Origin: Candidatus Polarisedimenticolia bacterium
GTDB taxonomy: Bacteria > Acidobacteriota > Polarisedimenticolia > Gp22-AA2
Assembly: GCA_036001465.1 (NCBI GenBank)
Contig: DASYUH010000105.1
Location: 1-51,880, forward strand
Direction: 5' to 3'
DNA length: 51,880 nt
Positions 1 to 11,303 of the stretch are shown here, one piece after another (the first letter of the stretch is position 1; each line of letters begins with the position of its first letter). Below the pieces are notes generated by a model. The model was not told the origin of the DNA, ran no database searches, and saw only the letters and a list, made by a program, of their open reading frames with translations. The position numbers and the translations under genes are program-made.

Positions 1-4
1 CGCG

Positions 5-550
5 ATGTTTGTGTCGAAAAAGATCTTTCTGACCAAGGGAGTCGGCCGGCACCGGGAGAAGCTCAACTCCTTCGAGATGGCGCTGCGCGACGCCGGGATC
101 GCCCACTTCAACCTGGTGCGCGTCAGCAGCATCTTTCCGCCCGGGTGCAAGATCATCTCGAAGAGCCAGGGGCTCAACTATCTGCGGGCCGGAGAGGTCA
201 CTTTCTGCGTCATGAGCCAGTCGGAGACCAACGAGCCGCACCGGCTGATCGCCGCCTCGATCGGCATCGCCATCCCGGGAAAGCGGGGCGGGCACGGCTA
301 CCTCAGCGAGCACCACTCCTTCGGCCAGACCGAGTCGGCCGCGGGCGACTACGCCGAGGACCTCGCGGCCCAGATGCTGGCGACCGTGCGGGGCGTGGAG
401 TTCGATCCCGACACGTCCTACGACGAGCGCAAGGAGATCTGGAAGATCAGCGGCGAGATCTACCGCACTCTGAGCGTCACCCAGTCGGCGGTCGGCGACA
501 AGCGGGGGCGCTGGACCACGGTCGTCGGGGCGGCCGTCCTCATCCCCTGA
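5..550 (+). CDS. pdaD: Pyruvoyl-dependent arginine decarboxylase
   Basis: This enzyme decarboxylates arginine to agmatine, the first step of the agmatine route to putrescine. The 181-residue product has the family hallmark VSSIFPPG; self-cleavage between Ser41 and Ser42 would give a beta chain and an alpha chain whose N-terminal serine becomes the pyruvoyl cofactor. The length fits the family and the N-terminus (MFVSKKIFLTKGVG) looks complete, although only four bases precede the ATG. The next gene, an agmatinase, starts 4 nt after the stop and takes the next step, which supports the assignment. The enzyme is probably cytosolic. Upstream regulation lies outside the window. Confidence 0.93.
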   Translation: MFVSKKIFLTKGVGRHREKLNSFEMALRDAGIAHFNLVRVSSIFPPGCKIISKSQGLNYLRAGEVTFCVMSQSETNEPHRLIAASIGIAIPGKRGGHGYLSEHHSFGQTESAAGDYAEDLAAQMLATVRGVEFDPDTSYDERKEIWKISGEIYRTLSVTQSAVGDKRGRWTTVVGAAVLIP

Positions 551-554
551 CCCC

Positions 555-1448
555 ATGCCCCTCCATCCCGAGCTCCCCCTGAACTACGGCGGCCTGGAGC
601 CGGAGCACTCCGCGCTCGAGCGCTCCCGCATCGTGATTCTCCCGGTGCCGTACGACCGGACGGCGTCCTTCATGAAGGGGACCGCGAAGGGGCCCGACGC
701 CCTCATCGAGGCCTCGCGCTTCATGGAGCTGTACGACGACGAGCTGGACGCCGATCCGTACACGATCGGCATCCACACCGCGCCGCCTCTGTCCGGGAAC
801 GACGACCCGCCGGAGGTCATGACCCGCAAGGTCGAGGAGGCCACCGCCCGTTACCTGGACAAGGACAAAATGGTGGTGGTCGTGGGCGGAGAGCACAGCG
901 TGGCGGTCGGAGCCATCATGGCTTACCATAACCGATACCCCCGCCTGTCGGTCATCCAGTTCGACGCCCACGGGGATTTGAGGTCCACCTACGAGGGCTC
1001 GAGTTTCAGCCACGCCTGCGCCATGCACCATTTCGCCGGGCGTCTTCCCACGCTTCAGGTGGGAATCCGCAGCATCTCCCGGGAGGAGCGGGACCTGATC
1101 CGGGACAGGAAGCTCATGGTCATCCCGGCCCGGGACTTCGTGGCCCGACCTCAAATGGCCCTGGAAGCGGTTGACCGGCTGACGGACGAGATATACCTTA
1201 CAATTGACGTGGATTACTTCGACCCGGCCATCATGCCGGCCACGGGGACGCCGGAGCCGGGTGGCCCGGGATGGTACGAAACCCTGGCGTTCATTCGCGA
1301 GGTCTGCCGGCGGAAGCGGCTGGTGGGGTTCGACGTGAACGAGCTGCGGCCATTGGCGGGGGACGTCGCCCCGGATTTTCTGGCGGCGAAGCTGATCTAC
1401 AAGATCCTGGGCTATCGCTTCTTCGCCGAGGGACGGAAGGGGGCCTGA
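555..1448 (+). CDS. speB: Agmatinase (arginase/ureohydrolase family)
   Basis: This Mn2+-dependent enzyme hydrolyses agmatine to putrescine and urea. The 297-residue protein has all the ureohydrolase metal motifs: GGEHS (His114), DAHGDLR (Asp137, His139, Asp141) and TIDVDYFDP (Asp218, Asp220). Its ATG follows the arginine decarboxylase stop by 4 nt, so the two form an arginine-to-putrescine module. Arginase or another guanidino hydrolase cannot be excluded from motifs alone, but the neighbour makes agmatine the likely substrate. Lon starts 4 nt downstream, so the three are probably co-transcribed. Confidence 0.92.
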   Translation: MPLHPELPLNYGGLEPEHSALERSRIVILPVPYDRTASFMKGTAKGPDALIEASRFMELYDDELDADPYTIGIHTAPPLSGNDDPPEVMTRKVEEATARYLDKDKMVVVVGGEHSVAVGAIMAYHNRYPRLSVIQFDAHGDLRSTYEGSSFSHACAMHHFAGRLPTLQVGIRSISREERDLIRDRKLMVIPARDFVARPQMALEAVDRLTDEIYLTIDVDYFDPAIMPATGTPEPGGPGWYETLAFIREVCRRKRLVGFDVNELRPLAGDVAPDFLAAKLIYKILGYRFFAEGRKGA

Positions 1449-1452
1449 CCCG

Positions 1453-4003
<2,551 letters not shown>

Positions 4004-4005
<2 letters not shown>

Positions 4006-4027
4006 GAGCCTGTCCGAGTATTCGGCC
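4004..4027 (+). repeat. Post-stop motif, copy 1
   Basis: The sequence AGGAGCCTGTCCGAGTATTC overlaps the lon stop codon and continues as GGCC. CCGA-GTAT-TCGG can form a small hairpin. Near-identical motifs follow the stop codons of the cold-shock gene (21586-21609) and the sortase (32212-32234) in the same orientation. It may be a 3'-end processing or termination element or a dispersed repeat; no T-tract is present. Confidence 0.6.
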
Positions 4028-4049
4028 GCGCCGCCCCGGCGGTTGAAGC

Positions 4050-6446
4050 TCAGCGTGCGGGCTTGGGGACGGCCTCCGACCTGGGGCCTCCGGCCCGGAC
4101 CGGGTGTCCGAGAACCTCGAGCCGCGACCGCACCCTCTCGATGAGACTCGGGTCGTCCCAGTCCTGGTTTCCCTCCCGGAGGGCGAGAACGTCGCCGCCC
4201 GGCGCGACGAGATAGGTGCGCGGAACGCGTCGGGCGAGATCCACCTTCTGGGCAAGATCCCCGGACGGCGCCCGGTAGGACCGGAGGTCGAGGCCGATGG
4301 TCTTCTGAAAATCCGCAATGCGCTTCCCCGCCTCCTCCCCCTCGACCGAGACGAGCACGACGCGCGCCGTCCCCTCCTTCTCGATCCGCTCCCGGAGACG
4401 CACGAGCGACGGGAGCTCCTCGACACACGGGGCGCACCACGTCGCCCAGAAATGGACGACGGCCGGGCGGTCGAGAAGCGACGCCAGCGGAAGACGCTTC
4501 CCGTCCGGAGCCATCACCGAGATCGCGAGGCGCGCGGCCGGAACGGACGGCGGCGCCTCGCACGCCGACGGTGACGCGGCCTTCGCCAGGGACGTCTCGA
4601 GGGCCTGGAGGAAGTTTCCCGCATGGGCGTAGTACCAGATGTCCACGATCTTCGAGGACGGGGACACGATGTAGGTGGTGGGCGTCGAGATGCTCCGGTA
4701 CAGCTCGGCGATCGCATTGTCCGGATCCTCCAGGACGACCCATGGAATGTGCTGGGCCCGGATGTAATTCTCCGTGACCTTCCGGTGCGCCGCATCGCTC
4801 CCGTCCTTCCGCTTGAGATGGGTGACCGAGACCAGGTCCACGACGCCCGGATGCTTGGCCATCCAGTCGACCAGTTGCGGGATTTCCTGCTGGCAATGCG
4901 AGCACGTGGAGGACCAGAACATCACCAGCGTCGGCTTCCCCGAGGACGAGCGCCCCGGGAACGTGTAGGTGTCGCCGGAGCCGAGCTTCTTCGCCGTGAA
5001 GGCCGGGGCGCACCCGCCGAGGAGATCGGCGGACGGGTAGAACGGGAACATGTTCTTGATCTGCTGGACGGAGGCACCCGAGGCGACCGTGCGCAGGACC
5101 CCCTCGGCCGGGACCCTGCCCGCCGACGACATCAGCTGCTGGGAGAGATCCTTGATCTTCGCGACCACGAGCGAGCCCTTGCCGTCGAAGACGGCCAGGT
5201 CCGGAACGTCCACCGTGGTGAGCGCCTCCGACACGACGAACCGGTCGTCGAGGAGGAGGGGGAGATCCGGCGGCACGTCGAGCATCGCGAAGCGTTCCCA
5301 GATCTCGGCCTCCTGCTGATCGTCGCGACGGCCCGACACCGCATAGACCTCGAACTGCGGGGTCTCGCGCCTGAGGAAGGAGGCCATCTTCACCAGCTCC
5401 CGCTCGGCGTCGGGGAATCCCGGCGCCCAGAAGACGAGGGCCACGGGCCGTCCACGTCCCAGGCGGCCCTGGAGATCGAACGGCTCGGACAGGATCTTCC
5501 GGCTGGAGCCGGAGACCCGCCGGAGCGGTCCGGCCAGCCGGTAGGGTTTCCCCGGTTGCGGGCCGGCGGAGGGCGGAGCGGAGGGGGCCGGATGGGAGAC
5601 TGCGGGCGCGGCGAGACTCGCCTGCAGGGGAACGATGGATGCGAGCCGGATCGGTGGGACGGCACCCACGTGCCGCGCGTAGACCGGGCGGCCGGACGGT
5701 CCGAGAGTGTTCTCCCGTGGAGCGGGCGAACCGGCCGGAGAATCATCGTCGGTCCGGTCCGGCGCGGGCGTTTCGTCCGGAGACGCGCTGCCGGGGGGCA
5801 CGGCGGGCAGCAGGGGGCCGCCTTCCTCCTCGATCCGGACCCGCTCCCGGGCCGCCGCCCGGCGGACCTCCGAGCGGTACGACTGCTGGGCCGCGATCGT
5901 GCCCGCCAGCAGGACGACGAACCAGGCCGCCGTCCATCGCAGCGTCTTCGGCCAGCTCGCGAGGTCCTGGAGAGTGAGGTGGATGAGCCGCCTCGGTGAG
6001 CGCCAGAGGGAGACGCCGATCAGCACCGGGATGGCGAGGTTGACCCCATACAGCCCCATGCACCAGAGACACAGGTACCCGATCTGGGTCGAGGAGACCC
6101 AGAACAGGAAGCCGGAATAGAGCGTGGTCAGGATCCCGATGCTGAAGGCGTATCGAAGGGACGCGTCGCGCCCGCCCCCCGACAGGACGAGCCCCAGCAC
6201 GAGGAGATAGGTCGGGATGGCGAATGCGGCGATCGGGATGCCGAGGAGCTCCGACCAGGGACTCGTGTTCACCGCCTCGCAGTTGATGGTTTCCGACTGC
6301 GGGCAGTTGGAGAGCGCCGCCGAGGCATCGCCGTACAGCTGAACCTCATGATGCTGGACGAGGCGGACTGACATCACGATGCCCGAGGCCAGAAGAACCG
6401 ACAGGAGCGCCAGGGCGGCTCGAGATCGCGTGATCGACGATTCCAT
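4050..6446 (-). CDS. Vitamin K epoxide reductase-type membrane protein fused to three thioredoxin-like domains
   Basis: This is a predicted quinone-linked disulfide-forming or disulfide-relaying protein of the inner membrane. The 798-residue protein starts with a VKOR domain (about 1-190, several membrane segments) carrying the loop pair Cys48/Cys56 and the active-site pair CLWC (Cys126/Cys129). A Pro/Ala/Ser-rich linker (about 205-300) follows, then three thioredoxin-like domains. The first (about 320-445) has FWAPGFPDAE and no cysteines, the second (about 475-620) has CSHC (515/518), and the third (about 635-775) has CAPC (671/674). The ATG at 6446 was chosen because VKOR homology begins directly after it. 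It converges on lon and diverges from the kinase gene. Oxidase (DsbB-like) and reductase roles cannot be separated from sequence. Confidence 0.88.
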   Translation of the reverse strand: MESSITRSRAALALLSVLLASGIVMSVRLVQHHEVQLYGDASAALSNCPQSETINCEAVNTSPWSELLGIPIAAFAIPTYLLVLGLVLSGGGRDASLRYAFSIGILTTLYSGFLFWVSSTQIGYLCLWCMGLYGVNLAIPVLIGVSLWRSPRRLIHLTLQDLASWPKTLRWTAAWFVVLLAGTIAAQQSYRSEVRRAAARERVRIEEEGGPLLPAVPPGSASPDETPAPDRTDDDSPAGSPAPRENTLGPSGRPVYARHVGAVPPIRLASIVPLQASLAAPAVSHPAPSAPPSAGPQPGKPYRLAGPLRRVSGSSRKILSEPFDLQGRLGRGRPVALVFWAPGFPDAERELVKMASFLRRETPQFEVYAVSGRRDDQQEAEIWERFAMLDVPPDLPLLLDDRFVVSEALTTVDVPDLAVFDGKGSLVVAKIKDLSQQLMSSAGRVPAEGVLRTVASGASVQQIKNMFPFYPSADLLGGCAPAFTAKKLGSGDTYTFPGRSSSGKPTLVMFWSSTCSHCQQEIPQLVDWMAKHPGVVDLVSVTHLKRKDGSDAAHRKVTENYIRAQHIPWVVLEDPDNAIAELYRSISTPTTYIVSPSSKIVDIWYYAHAGNFLQALETSLAKAASPSACEAPPSVPAARLAISVMAPDGKRLPLASLLDRPAVVHFWATWCAPCVEELPSLVRLRERIEKEGTARVVLVSVEGEEAGKRIADFQKTIGLDLRSYRAPSGDLAQKVDLARRVPRTYLVAPGGDVLALREGNQDWDDPSLIERVRSRLEVLGHPVRAGGPRSEAVPKPAR

Positions 6447-6647
6447 GGTCCATCGGCCCCAAGGGCAAAGCGCGCCATGATAGCCCCGCGACGGGCGCCG
6501 GGCAAACGAGGCGCGATGGCCCGATCCCCTGTCGCCTTGCCCGGGGATCCCCACCCGGCGTATATTTCGGGGCTCATTCCCGCTCAGGCCACGTGAACGA
6601 GCCCCTGGCGAGGCACGCGCATTTCGGAGGAGGAGGACGCTTCGGCG

Positions 6648-8882
6648 ATGGAAGTCCAGGTCGGCAGCACGGTCTCGCACTACAAGATCCTGCGCAAGCT
6701 CGGTTCCGGCGGCATGGGGGTGGTGTTCGAGGCGGAGGACAGCCGCCTCGGCCGGCGGGTCGCGGTCAAGTTCCTTTCCGAGGAGATGGAACGTGATGCC
6801 TCCATCCTCGAGCGCTTTCAGCGTGAGGCCAGGGCGGCTTCCTCGCTCAACCATCCCGGCATCTGCACCGTGCACTCCATCGAGGAGCACGAGCGGCGGC
6901 ATTTCATCGTGATGGAGCTGCTCGAGGGGCAGACCCTGGCGCAGCGCATGGGTCGCCAGCCCTTCGAGATCGGGGAGATTCTCGATCTCGGGACCCAGAT
7001 CGCGGACGCGCTGGAGTCGGCCCATTCGAAGGGGATCGTCCACCGGGACCTGAAGCCGGCCAACCTGATGGTCAACGCGCGCGGCCAATGCAAGGTCCTC
7101 GACTTCGGGCTGGCCAAGATCGGCGTGACGGGAGCCCAATCCGACCGCGACAGCTCCCCTTCCCAGGCCGAGACGATGCGAGGCGCGGATCAGCTGACCA
7201 TGGCGGGGGTCGTCCTGGGGACGGTCCACTACATGTCGCCGGAGCAGGCGCGCGGGCAGCTGACGGACGCGCGCACGGACCTGTTCTCGATCGGGGCGGT
7301 GCTCTACCAGATGGCGACGGGAGCGTTGCCCTTCCCCGGAGACACCCAGCCCCTCGTGTTCGAGGCCATATTGAATCGCTCTCCCCGCCCCCTCTCCGAG
7401 GCGAACCCTTCGATGCCGGCCGCGCTGGCCCGGATCTTCGAAAAATCCCTCGAGAAGGACCGGAACCTCCGCTATCAGACGGCCACCGAGCTCAAGACCG
7501 ATTTGCTGCGGCTCAAGCGGGACCTCGACTCGGGCCGGGGGAAGAGCCCGGACCTCGCCGACTCGAAGGGCGGCACCGACAAGTCCTCCGAGAAGTCGAT
7601 CGCCGTGCTCTACTTCGAGAACCTGAGCGGGGCGAAGGAGGACGAATACCTGAGGGACGGGATCACCGAGGACATCATCACGGAGCTGTCGAAAATCCAG
7701 GGCATGAAGGTGTTCTCCCGCCCCACCGTCCTGGTCTATCGCGACAAGCCGGTCACCCCCTCGCAGATCGGCCAGCAGCTGCATGCGGCCTACGTCCTGG
7801 CCGGAAGCCTCCGCCGGGCCGGCACCCGCCTGCGGATCACCACCCAGCTCGTGGACACCCACACCGACTTCCCGCTGTGGTCCGAGCGCTACGATCGCGA
7901 GATGAAGGACGTCTTCGAGGTGCAGGACGAGATCGCCCAGAAGATCGCCGCGGCGCTGCGCATCCAGCTCTCGCCCCAGGAGCAGCAGGCCCTCGCGGCC
8001 AAGCCGACGGACAATCTGCAGGCCTACGACCTGTACCTGCGGGGACGCAGCTACGCGCGGCGCCTGACGCGCCAGGACCTCGAGTTCGCGCTGCAGATGT
8101 ACGAGAACGCCGTGACGCAGGATTCGAATTTCGCGCTGGCCTTCGCGGCGATAGCCAACGTCTGCGCCTACTACCACGCCCACTACGCGCGCGAGGACGT
8201 CTGGATCCACAGGGCCCGCGCCGCCGCCGAGCGGGCCATGGGCCTGCAGCCCGACGTGCCGGAGGTGATGGTCGCCCAGGCGTGGATCCTGTACGCCAAG
8301 GGGCAGTATGCCGAGATGTCCGCCATCGTGCGCAACGTGATCGCGCGCAAGCGCGACTGCGAGGGGGCCTACTACCTGCTGCTGCGCGGGCTCTACGCCT
8401 CGGGGAAGTACCAGGAGGTCGCCAACGTGGCCGACGAGGCGATCGAGTCGAGCGGCACCGATTACAACGTCTACGTGCCGATCATGAACTCCCTGGGAGC
8501 GCTCGGCAAGGAGGAGGCCCGGAAGAACATCCGCCATCGCGCCATCCAGGCGATGGAGGGGCATCTGCGGCAGGTGCCCGAGGATGCCCGGGCGCGGATC
8601 CTGGTGGCCGGCTTCTACGCCGTCGAGGGGCGCCACGAGGACGCGATGCGCGAGGCCAACCTCGCCATGCTCCTGCGCCCCAACGAGGCGATGGTCCAGT
8701 ACAACGCCGCCTGCACCTTCTGCTCGATGAACAAGAAAGCCGAGGCGCTGGACGCGCTGAGCAAGGCGTGGCGGAACGGCTTCAAGGACGCCGACTGGGC
8801 CCGGCGCGACCCCGACCTCGCCATCCTCCGCGGCGATCCGGAGTTCGAGAAGCTCTACCCGGAAACACGCCCGCCGAGCTGA
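6648..8882 (+). CDS. Serine/threonine protein kinase with TolB-like and TPR modules
   Basis: This is a Hanks-type kinase of 744 residues. The kinase domain (about 10-290) has the glycine loop LGSGGMG, Lys41 in AVKF, HRDLKPAN with Asp134, and DFGLAK with Asp152. A TolB-like beta module (about 317-440, SIAVLYFENLSG) and a TPR-rich C-terminal half (about 455-740) follow. No membrane segment separates kinase and C-terminal parts, unlike many bacterial receptor kinases, so it is probably cytosolic. A GGAGGAGGA ribosome-binding site lies about 10 nt before the ATG. Substrate unknown; TPRs suggest a protein partner. The same domain order is familiar from Acidobacteriota. The next gene starts 6 nt downstream. 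Confidence 0.92.
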   Translation: MEVQVGSTVSHYKILRKLGSGGMGVVFEAEDSRLGRRVAVKFLSEEMERDASILERFQREARAASSLNHPGICTVHSIEEHERRHFIVMELLEGQTLAQRMGRQPFEIGEILDLGTQIADALESAHSKGIVHRDLKPANLMVNARGQCKVLDFGLAKIGVTGAQSDRDSSPSQAETMRGADQLTMAGVVLGTVHYMSPEQARGQLTDARTDLFSIGAVLYQMATGALPFPGDTQPLVFEAILNRSPRPLSEANPSMPAALARIFEKSLEKDRNLRYQTATELKTDLLRLKRDLDSGRGKSPDLADSKGGTDKSSEKSIAVLYFENLSGAKEDEYLRDGITEDIITELSKIQGMKVFSRPTVLVYRDKPVTPSQIGQQLHAAYVLAGSLRRAGTRLRITTQLVDTHTDFPLWSERYDREMKDVFEVQDEIAQKIAAALRIQLSPQEQQALAAKPTDNLQAYDLYLRGRSYARRLTRQDLEFALQMYENAVTQDSNFALAFAAIANVCAYYHAHYAREDVWIHRARAAAERAMGLQPDVPEVMVAQAWILYAKGQYAEMSAIVRNVIARKRDCEGAYYLLLRGLYASGKYQEVANVADEAIESSGTDYNVYVPIMNSLGALGKEEARKNIRHRAIQAMEGHLRQVPEDARARILVAGFYAVEGRHEDAMREANLAMLLRPNEAMVQYNAACTFCSMNKKAEALDALSKAWRNGFKDADWARRDPDLAILRGDPEFEKLYPETRPPS

Positions 8883-8887
8883 ATCGG

Positions 8888-9346
8888 GTGCTCAACATCT
8901 TCGTCGATGCGGACGGCTGCCCGGTGAAGGAGGAGATCTACCGCGTCGCCCGGCGGCACGGCCTCGGCGCCACCATCGTGGCGAACGCGCGCATGCGGAT
9001 CCCCGAGGAGGACCGGTTCACGCTGGTCGTCGTGGGAGATCGCTTCGACGCCGCCGACGATTGGATCGTCGAGCGCTGCGACCGGGACGACATCGTGATC
9101 TCGGGGGACATTCCCCTCGCCTCCCGCTGCCTGCACAAGGGGGCGATCGTCCTCGATCAGAGGGGCGGGATGTTCACCGCGGACAACATCGGGGACGCCC
9201 TCGCGAACCGCGAGCTGCTGTCCCATCTTCGAAATCTCGGGAGCATCACCGGGGGCCCGCCCCCGTTCGGCGCACGCGATCGCTCACGATTCCTCCATCG
9301 TCTGGACGAAGCCATCCGGACGATTCGACGCAGGAATCCGGGGTGA
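8888..9346 (+). CDS. YaiI/YqxD family protein (UPF0178)
   Basis: A small conserved protein of 152 residues, probably cytosolic, with the family signature NIFVDADGCPVKEEIYR at the N-terminus and a conserved ISGDIPLASR segment. The family has a PIN-like fold with conserved acidic residues, but no established function. The GTG at 8888 gives a start directly before the conserved core; no ATG lies closer, and it follows the kinase stop by 5 nt, suggesting co-transcription. The downstream neighbour Uup is convergent, with 7 nt between the stops. Confidence 0.88.
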   Translation: MLNIFVDADGCPVKEEIYRVARRHGLGATIVANARMRIPEEDRFTLVVVGDRFDAADDWIVERCDRDDIVISGDIPLASRCLHKGAIVLDQRGGMFTADNIGDALANRELLSHLRNLGSITGGPPPFGARDRSRFLHRLDEAIRTIRRRNPG

Positions 9347-9353
9347 GGGTCCC

Positions 9354-11159
9354 CTACTTCCGCTTCTCGTCGAGCTCGGCCCATCGGGCGTAGAGCCGGT
9401 CGACCTGGGCCTGCAGCTTCTCGAGCTCCGAGAAGCGCTTCTCGAGCATGGCCGCATCCGTTGCGATGGCGGGATCATGGGCGCGCCCCCGCGCCGCCGC
9501 GACCCGCGCCTCGGTCTCCAGCACCGCCGCCTCCATGCCGTCCCATTCCCGCTGCTCGAGGTACGACAACCGCCGGGCCGCGGACCGCTTCGCCTTCGGC
9601 GTCGGCGCGGGCGGCGTGTCCCTCTTCGGCGGTGCCTGAGGGCGCCGGCTCGCCTCCCACTGGTCGTACGCCACGAAATGCTGCGCGCCACCGAACCCAT
9701 CGAGCGCCAGGACCTGGGTCGACACCCGGTCCAGCAGGTGCCGGTCGTGGCTCACGAGAACGAGGGCGCCGGGGAACTCGAGCAGCGCCTCCTCCAGGAC
9801 CTCGAGCGCCGGGATGTCCAGGTCGTTCGTGGGCTCATCGAGGACCAGCAGGTCGGCCGGCTGCAGCATCATCCTGGCGAGGGCGATCCGGGCGCGCTCC
9901 CCTCCCGACAGGCGGGACACCGGGGTCTCGAGCTGGCCGGGGTGGAAGAGGAACCGCTTCGCCCACGAGGCGACATGGAGCACCTGATCGCCGTAGACCA
10001 CGAGGTCCCCTTCCGGCGCCAGCGCCCGCTTGAGGGTGAGGACGGGGTCGGGAGAGTCCCGATTCTGAACGAACCAGGCGACACGCAGGGCCTCGGCGCG
10101 CCGGATCGTCCCGGCCGCGGGGGCGAGGTCCCCGACGATGGTCCGCAGCAGCGTCGTCTTGCCGGAACCGTTGGGGCCCAGCACCCCCAATCGCATGCCG
10201 GGCGTGAGCAGGAGGTCGAGGCCATCCACGATCGTCCTGTCGCCGAAGGCGATCCGCAGGCCCTCCCCGGACCACAGCCGCCTGGTCCTCCGCCCTGATG
10301 AGGTGAATTCGATCCCCGCCGACGAAACCACGCTGCGCGAACGACTGTCCTCGAGCTCTGCGATGCTGCGCTCGGCCGACTGGATGCGCGACTTCGACTT
10401 GGACGTCCGCGCCTTCGCTCCGCGGCGCAGCCAGGCCACCTCGCGACGCACGAGGCCGGCCAGGGTCTCCCGGTAGGCCGCCTGGCTGCTCAACGCCTCG
10501 TCGCGCGCCTCGAGAAAGTCCGCGTAGCTCCCCGTCACATGGAACAGGCCGGAGTCGTGAAGCCGGTTGATCTCCAGCATCCGCCGCGCGACCCTCTGCA
10601 GAAAATAGCGATCGTGGCTGACCGCCACGAACGCGCAGGATCCGTTCTGCAGGATCGATTCGAGCCAGAGGACCGAGTCGATGTCCAGATGGTTCGTCGG
10701 CTCGTCGAGCAGGAGGAGGTCGGGCGTGCCGGCGAGCTCCCGCGCGATGGCGAGCCGCGTGCGCCAGCCCCCCGAGAGGAGCTCGGTCGGGACGCCGGGG
10801 TCGGAGAATCCGGCCTTGCCCAGGGACAGCCTGACGCACTCCTCCCGCTCGTGGTCATCGAGCCTCGTGTCCGTGGCGATCCCGGCCGCCACGACTTCGG
10901 CGGCGGACGTCCCCCGCGGGAAGCTCGGAGCCTGCGGGACGAAGCCGACGCGGAGGTTCTTCCGGCGCGCGCAGGTCCCCGAGTCGGGGAGCTCGACGCC
11001 GCCGAGGATTCTCAGCAGGGTCGACTTGCCCGCTCCATTGGGGCCGACGAGCCCCACGTGATCCCCTTCGTGGAGCGCGAACGACAGCCCCTCGAACAGC
11101 GGCGGACCGCCGAACGACTTGGTGACGCCTTCGCAGCTGAGGAGTGCCGGACGAGGCAT
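9354..11159 (-). CDS. uup: ABC-F ATPase, Uup type
   Basis: A soluble protein of 601 residues with two ABC ATPase domains and no membrane part, as in the ABC-F family that acts on ribosomes and, for Uup, is also linked to DNA stability. Walker A motifs are GPNGAGKST in the first domain and GPNGSGKTT in the second; signatures are LSGGWRTRLA and LSGGERARIA. The linker after domain 1 is basic (RRGAKARTSKSKSRI). The C-terminal 80 residues form a coiled coil starting LSYLEQREWDGME, which matches the Uup C-terminal domain. A start at 11159 (MPRPALLSCEG) is preferred over the more upstream 11237 because homology begins there. Confidence 0.92.
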   Translation of the reverse strand: MPRPALLSCEGVTKSFGGPPLFEGLSFALHEGDHVGLVGPNGAGKSTLLRILGGVELPDSGTCARRKNLRVGFVPQAPSFPRGTSAAEVVAAGIATDTRLDDHEREECVRLSLGKAGFSDPGVPTELLSGGWRTRLAIARELAGTPDLLLLDEPTNHLDIDSVLWLESILQNGSCAFVAVSHDRYFLQRVARRMLEINRLHDSGLFHVTGSYADFLEARDEALSSQAAYRETLAGLVRREVAWLRRGAKARTSKSKSRIQSAERSIAELEDSRSRSVVSSAGIEFTSSGRRTRRLWSGEGLRIAFGDRTIVDGLDLLLTPGMRLGVLGPNGSGKTTLLRTIVGDLAPAAGTIRRAEALRVAWFVQNRDSPDPVLTLKRALAPEGDLVVYGDQVLHVASWAKRFLFHPGQLETPVSRLSGGERARIALARMMLQPADLLVLDEPTNDLDIPALEVLEEALLEFPGALVLVSHDRHLLDRVSTQVLALDGFGGAQHFVAYDQWEASRRPQAPPKRDTPPAPTPKAKRSAARRLSYLEQREWDGMEAAVLETEARVAAARGRAHDPAIATDAAMLEKRFSELEKLQAQVDRLYARWAELDEKRK

Positions 11160-11303
11160 GACGGAGGCTGAAGTATACATCGGCCTCCGCGCGCAGCCGC
11201 CCCAGGCCGTGGTGACGACGCTCCCGGTCCGTGGCACGGGGCCCGCGGCAGGCCCCGTGCCGGCGTGGCGTGCCGGACTTTACCGGGAAGCGTTCCGGAC
11301 CAT

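Noticed and set aside
4623-5999. Long + strand frame opposite the VKOR-thioredoxin gene
   Set aside because: Composition is Arg/Gly/Asp-rich as expected for antisense frames in GC-rich DNA, and the other strand encodes recognisable domains.
6447-8636. Extension of the VKOR gene upstream to 8636
   Set aside because: That stretch is antisense to the kinase; homology starts at the ATG at 6446.
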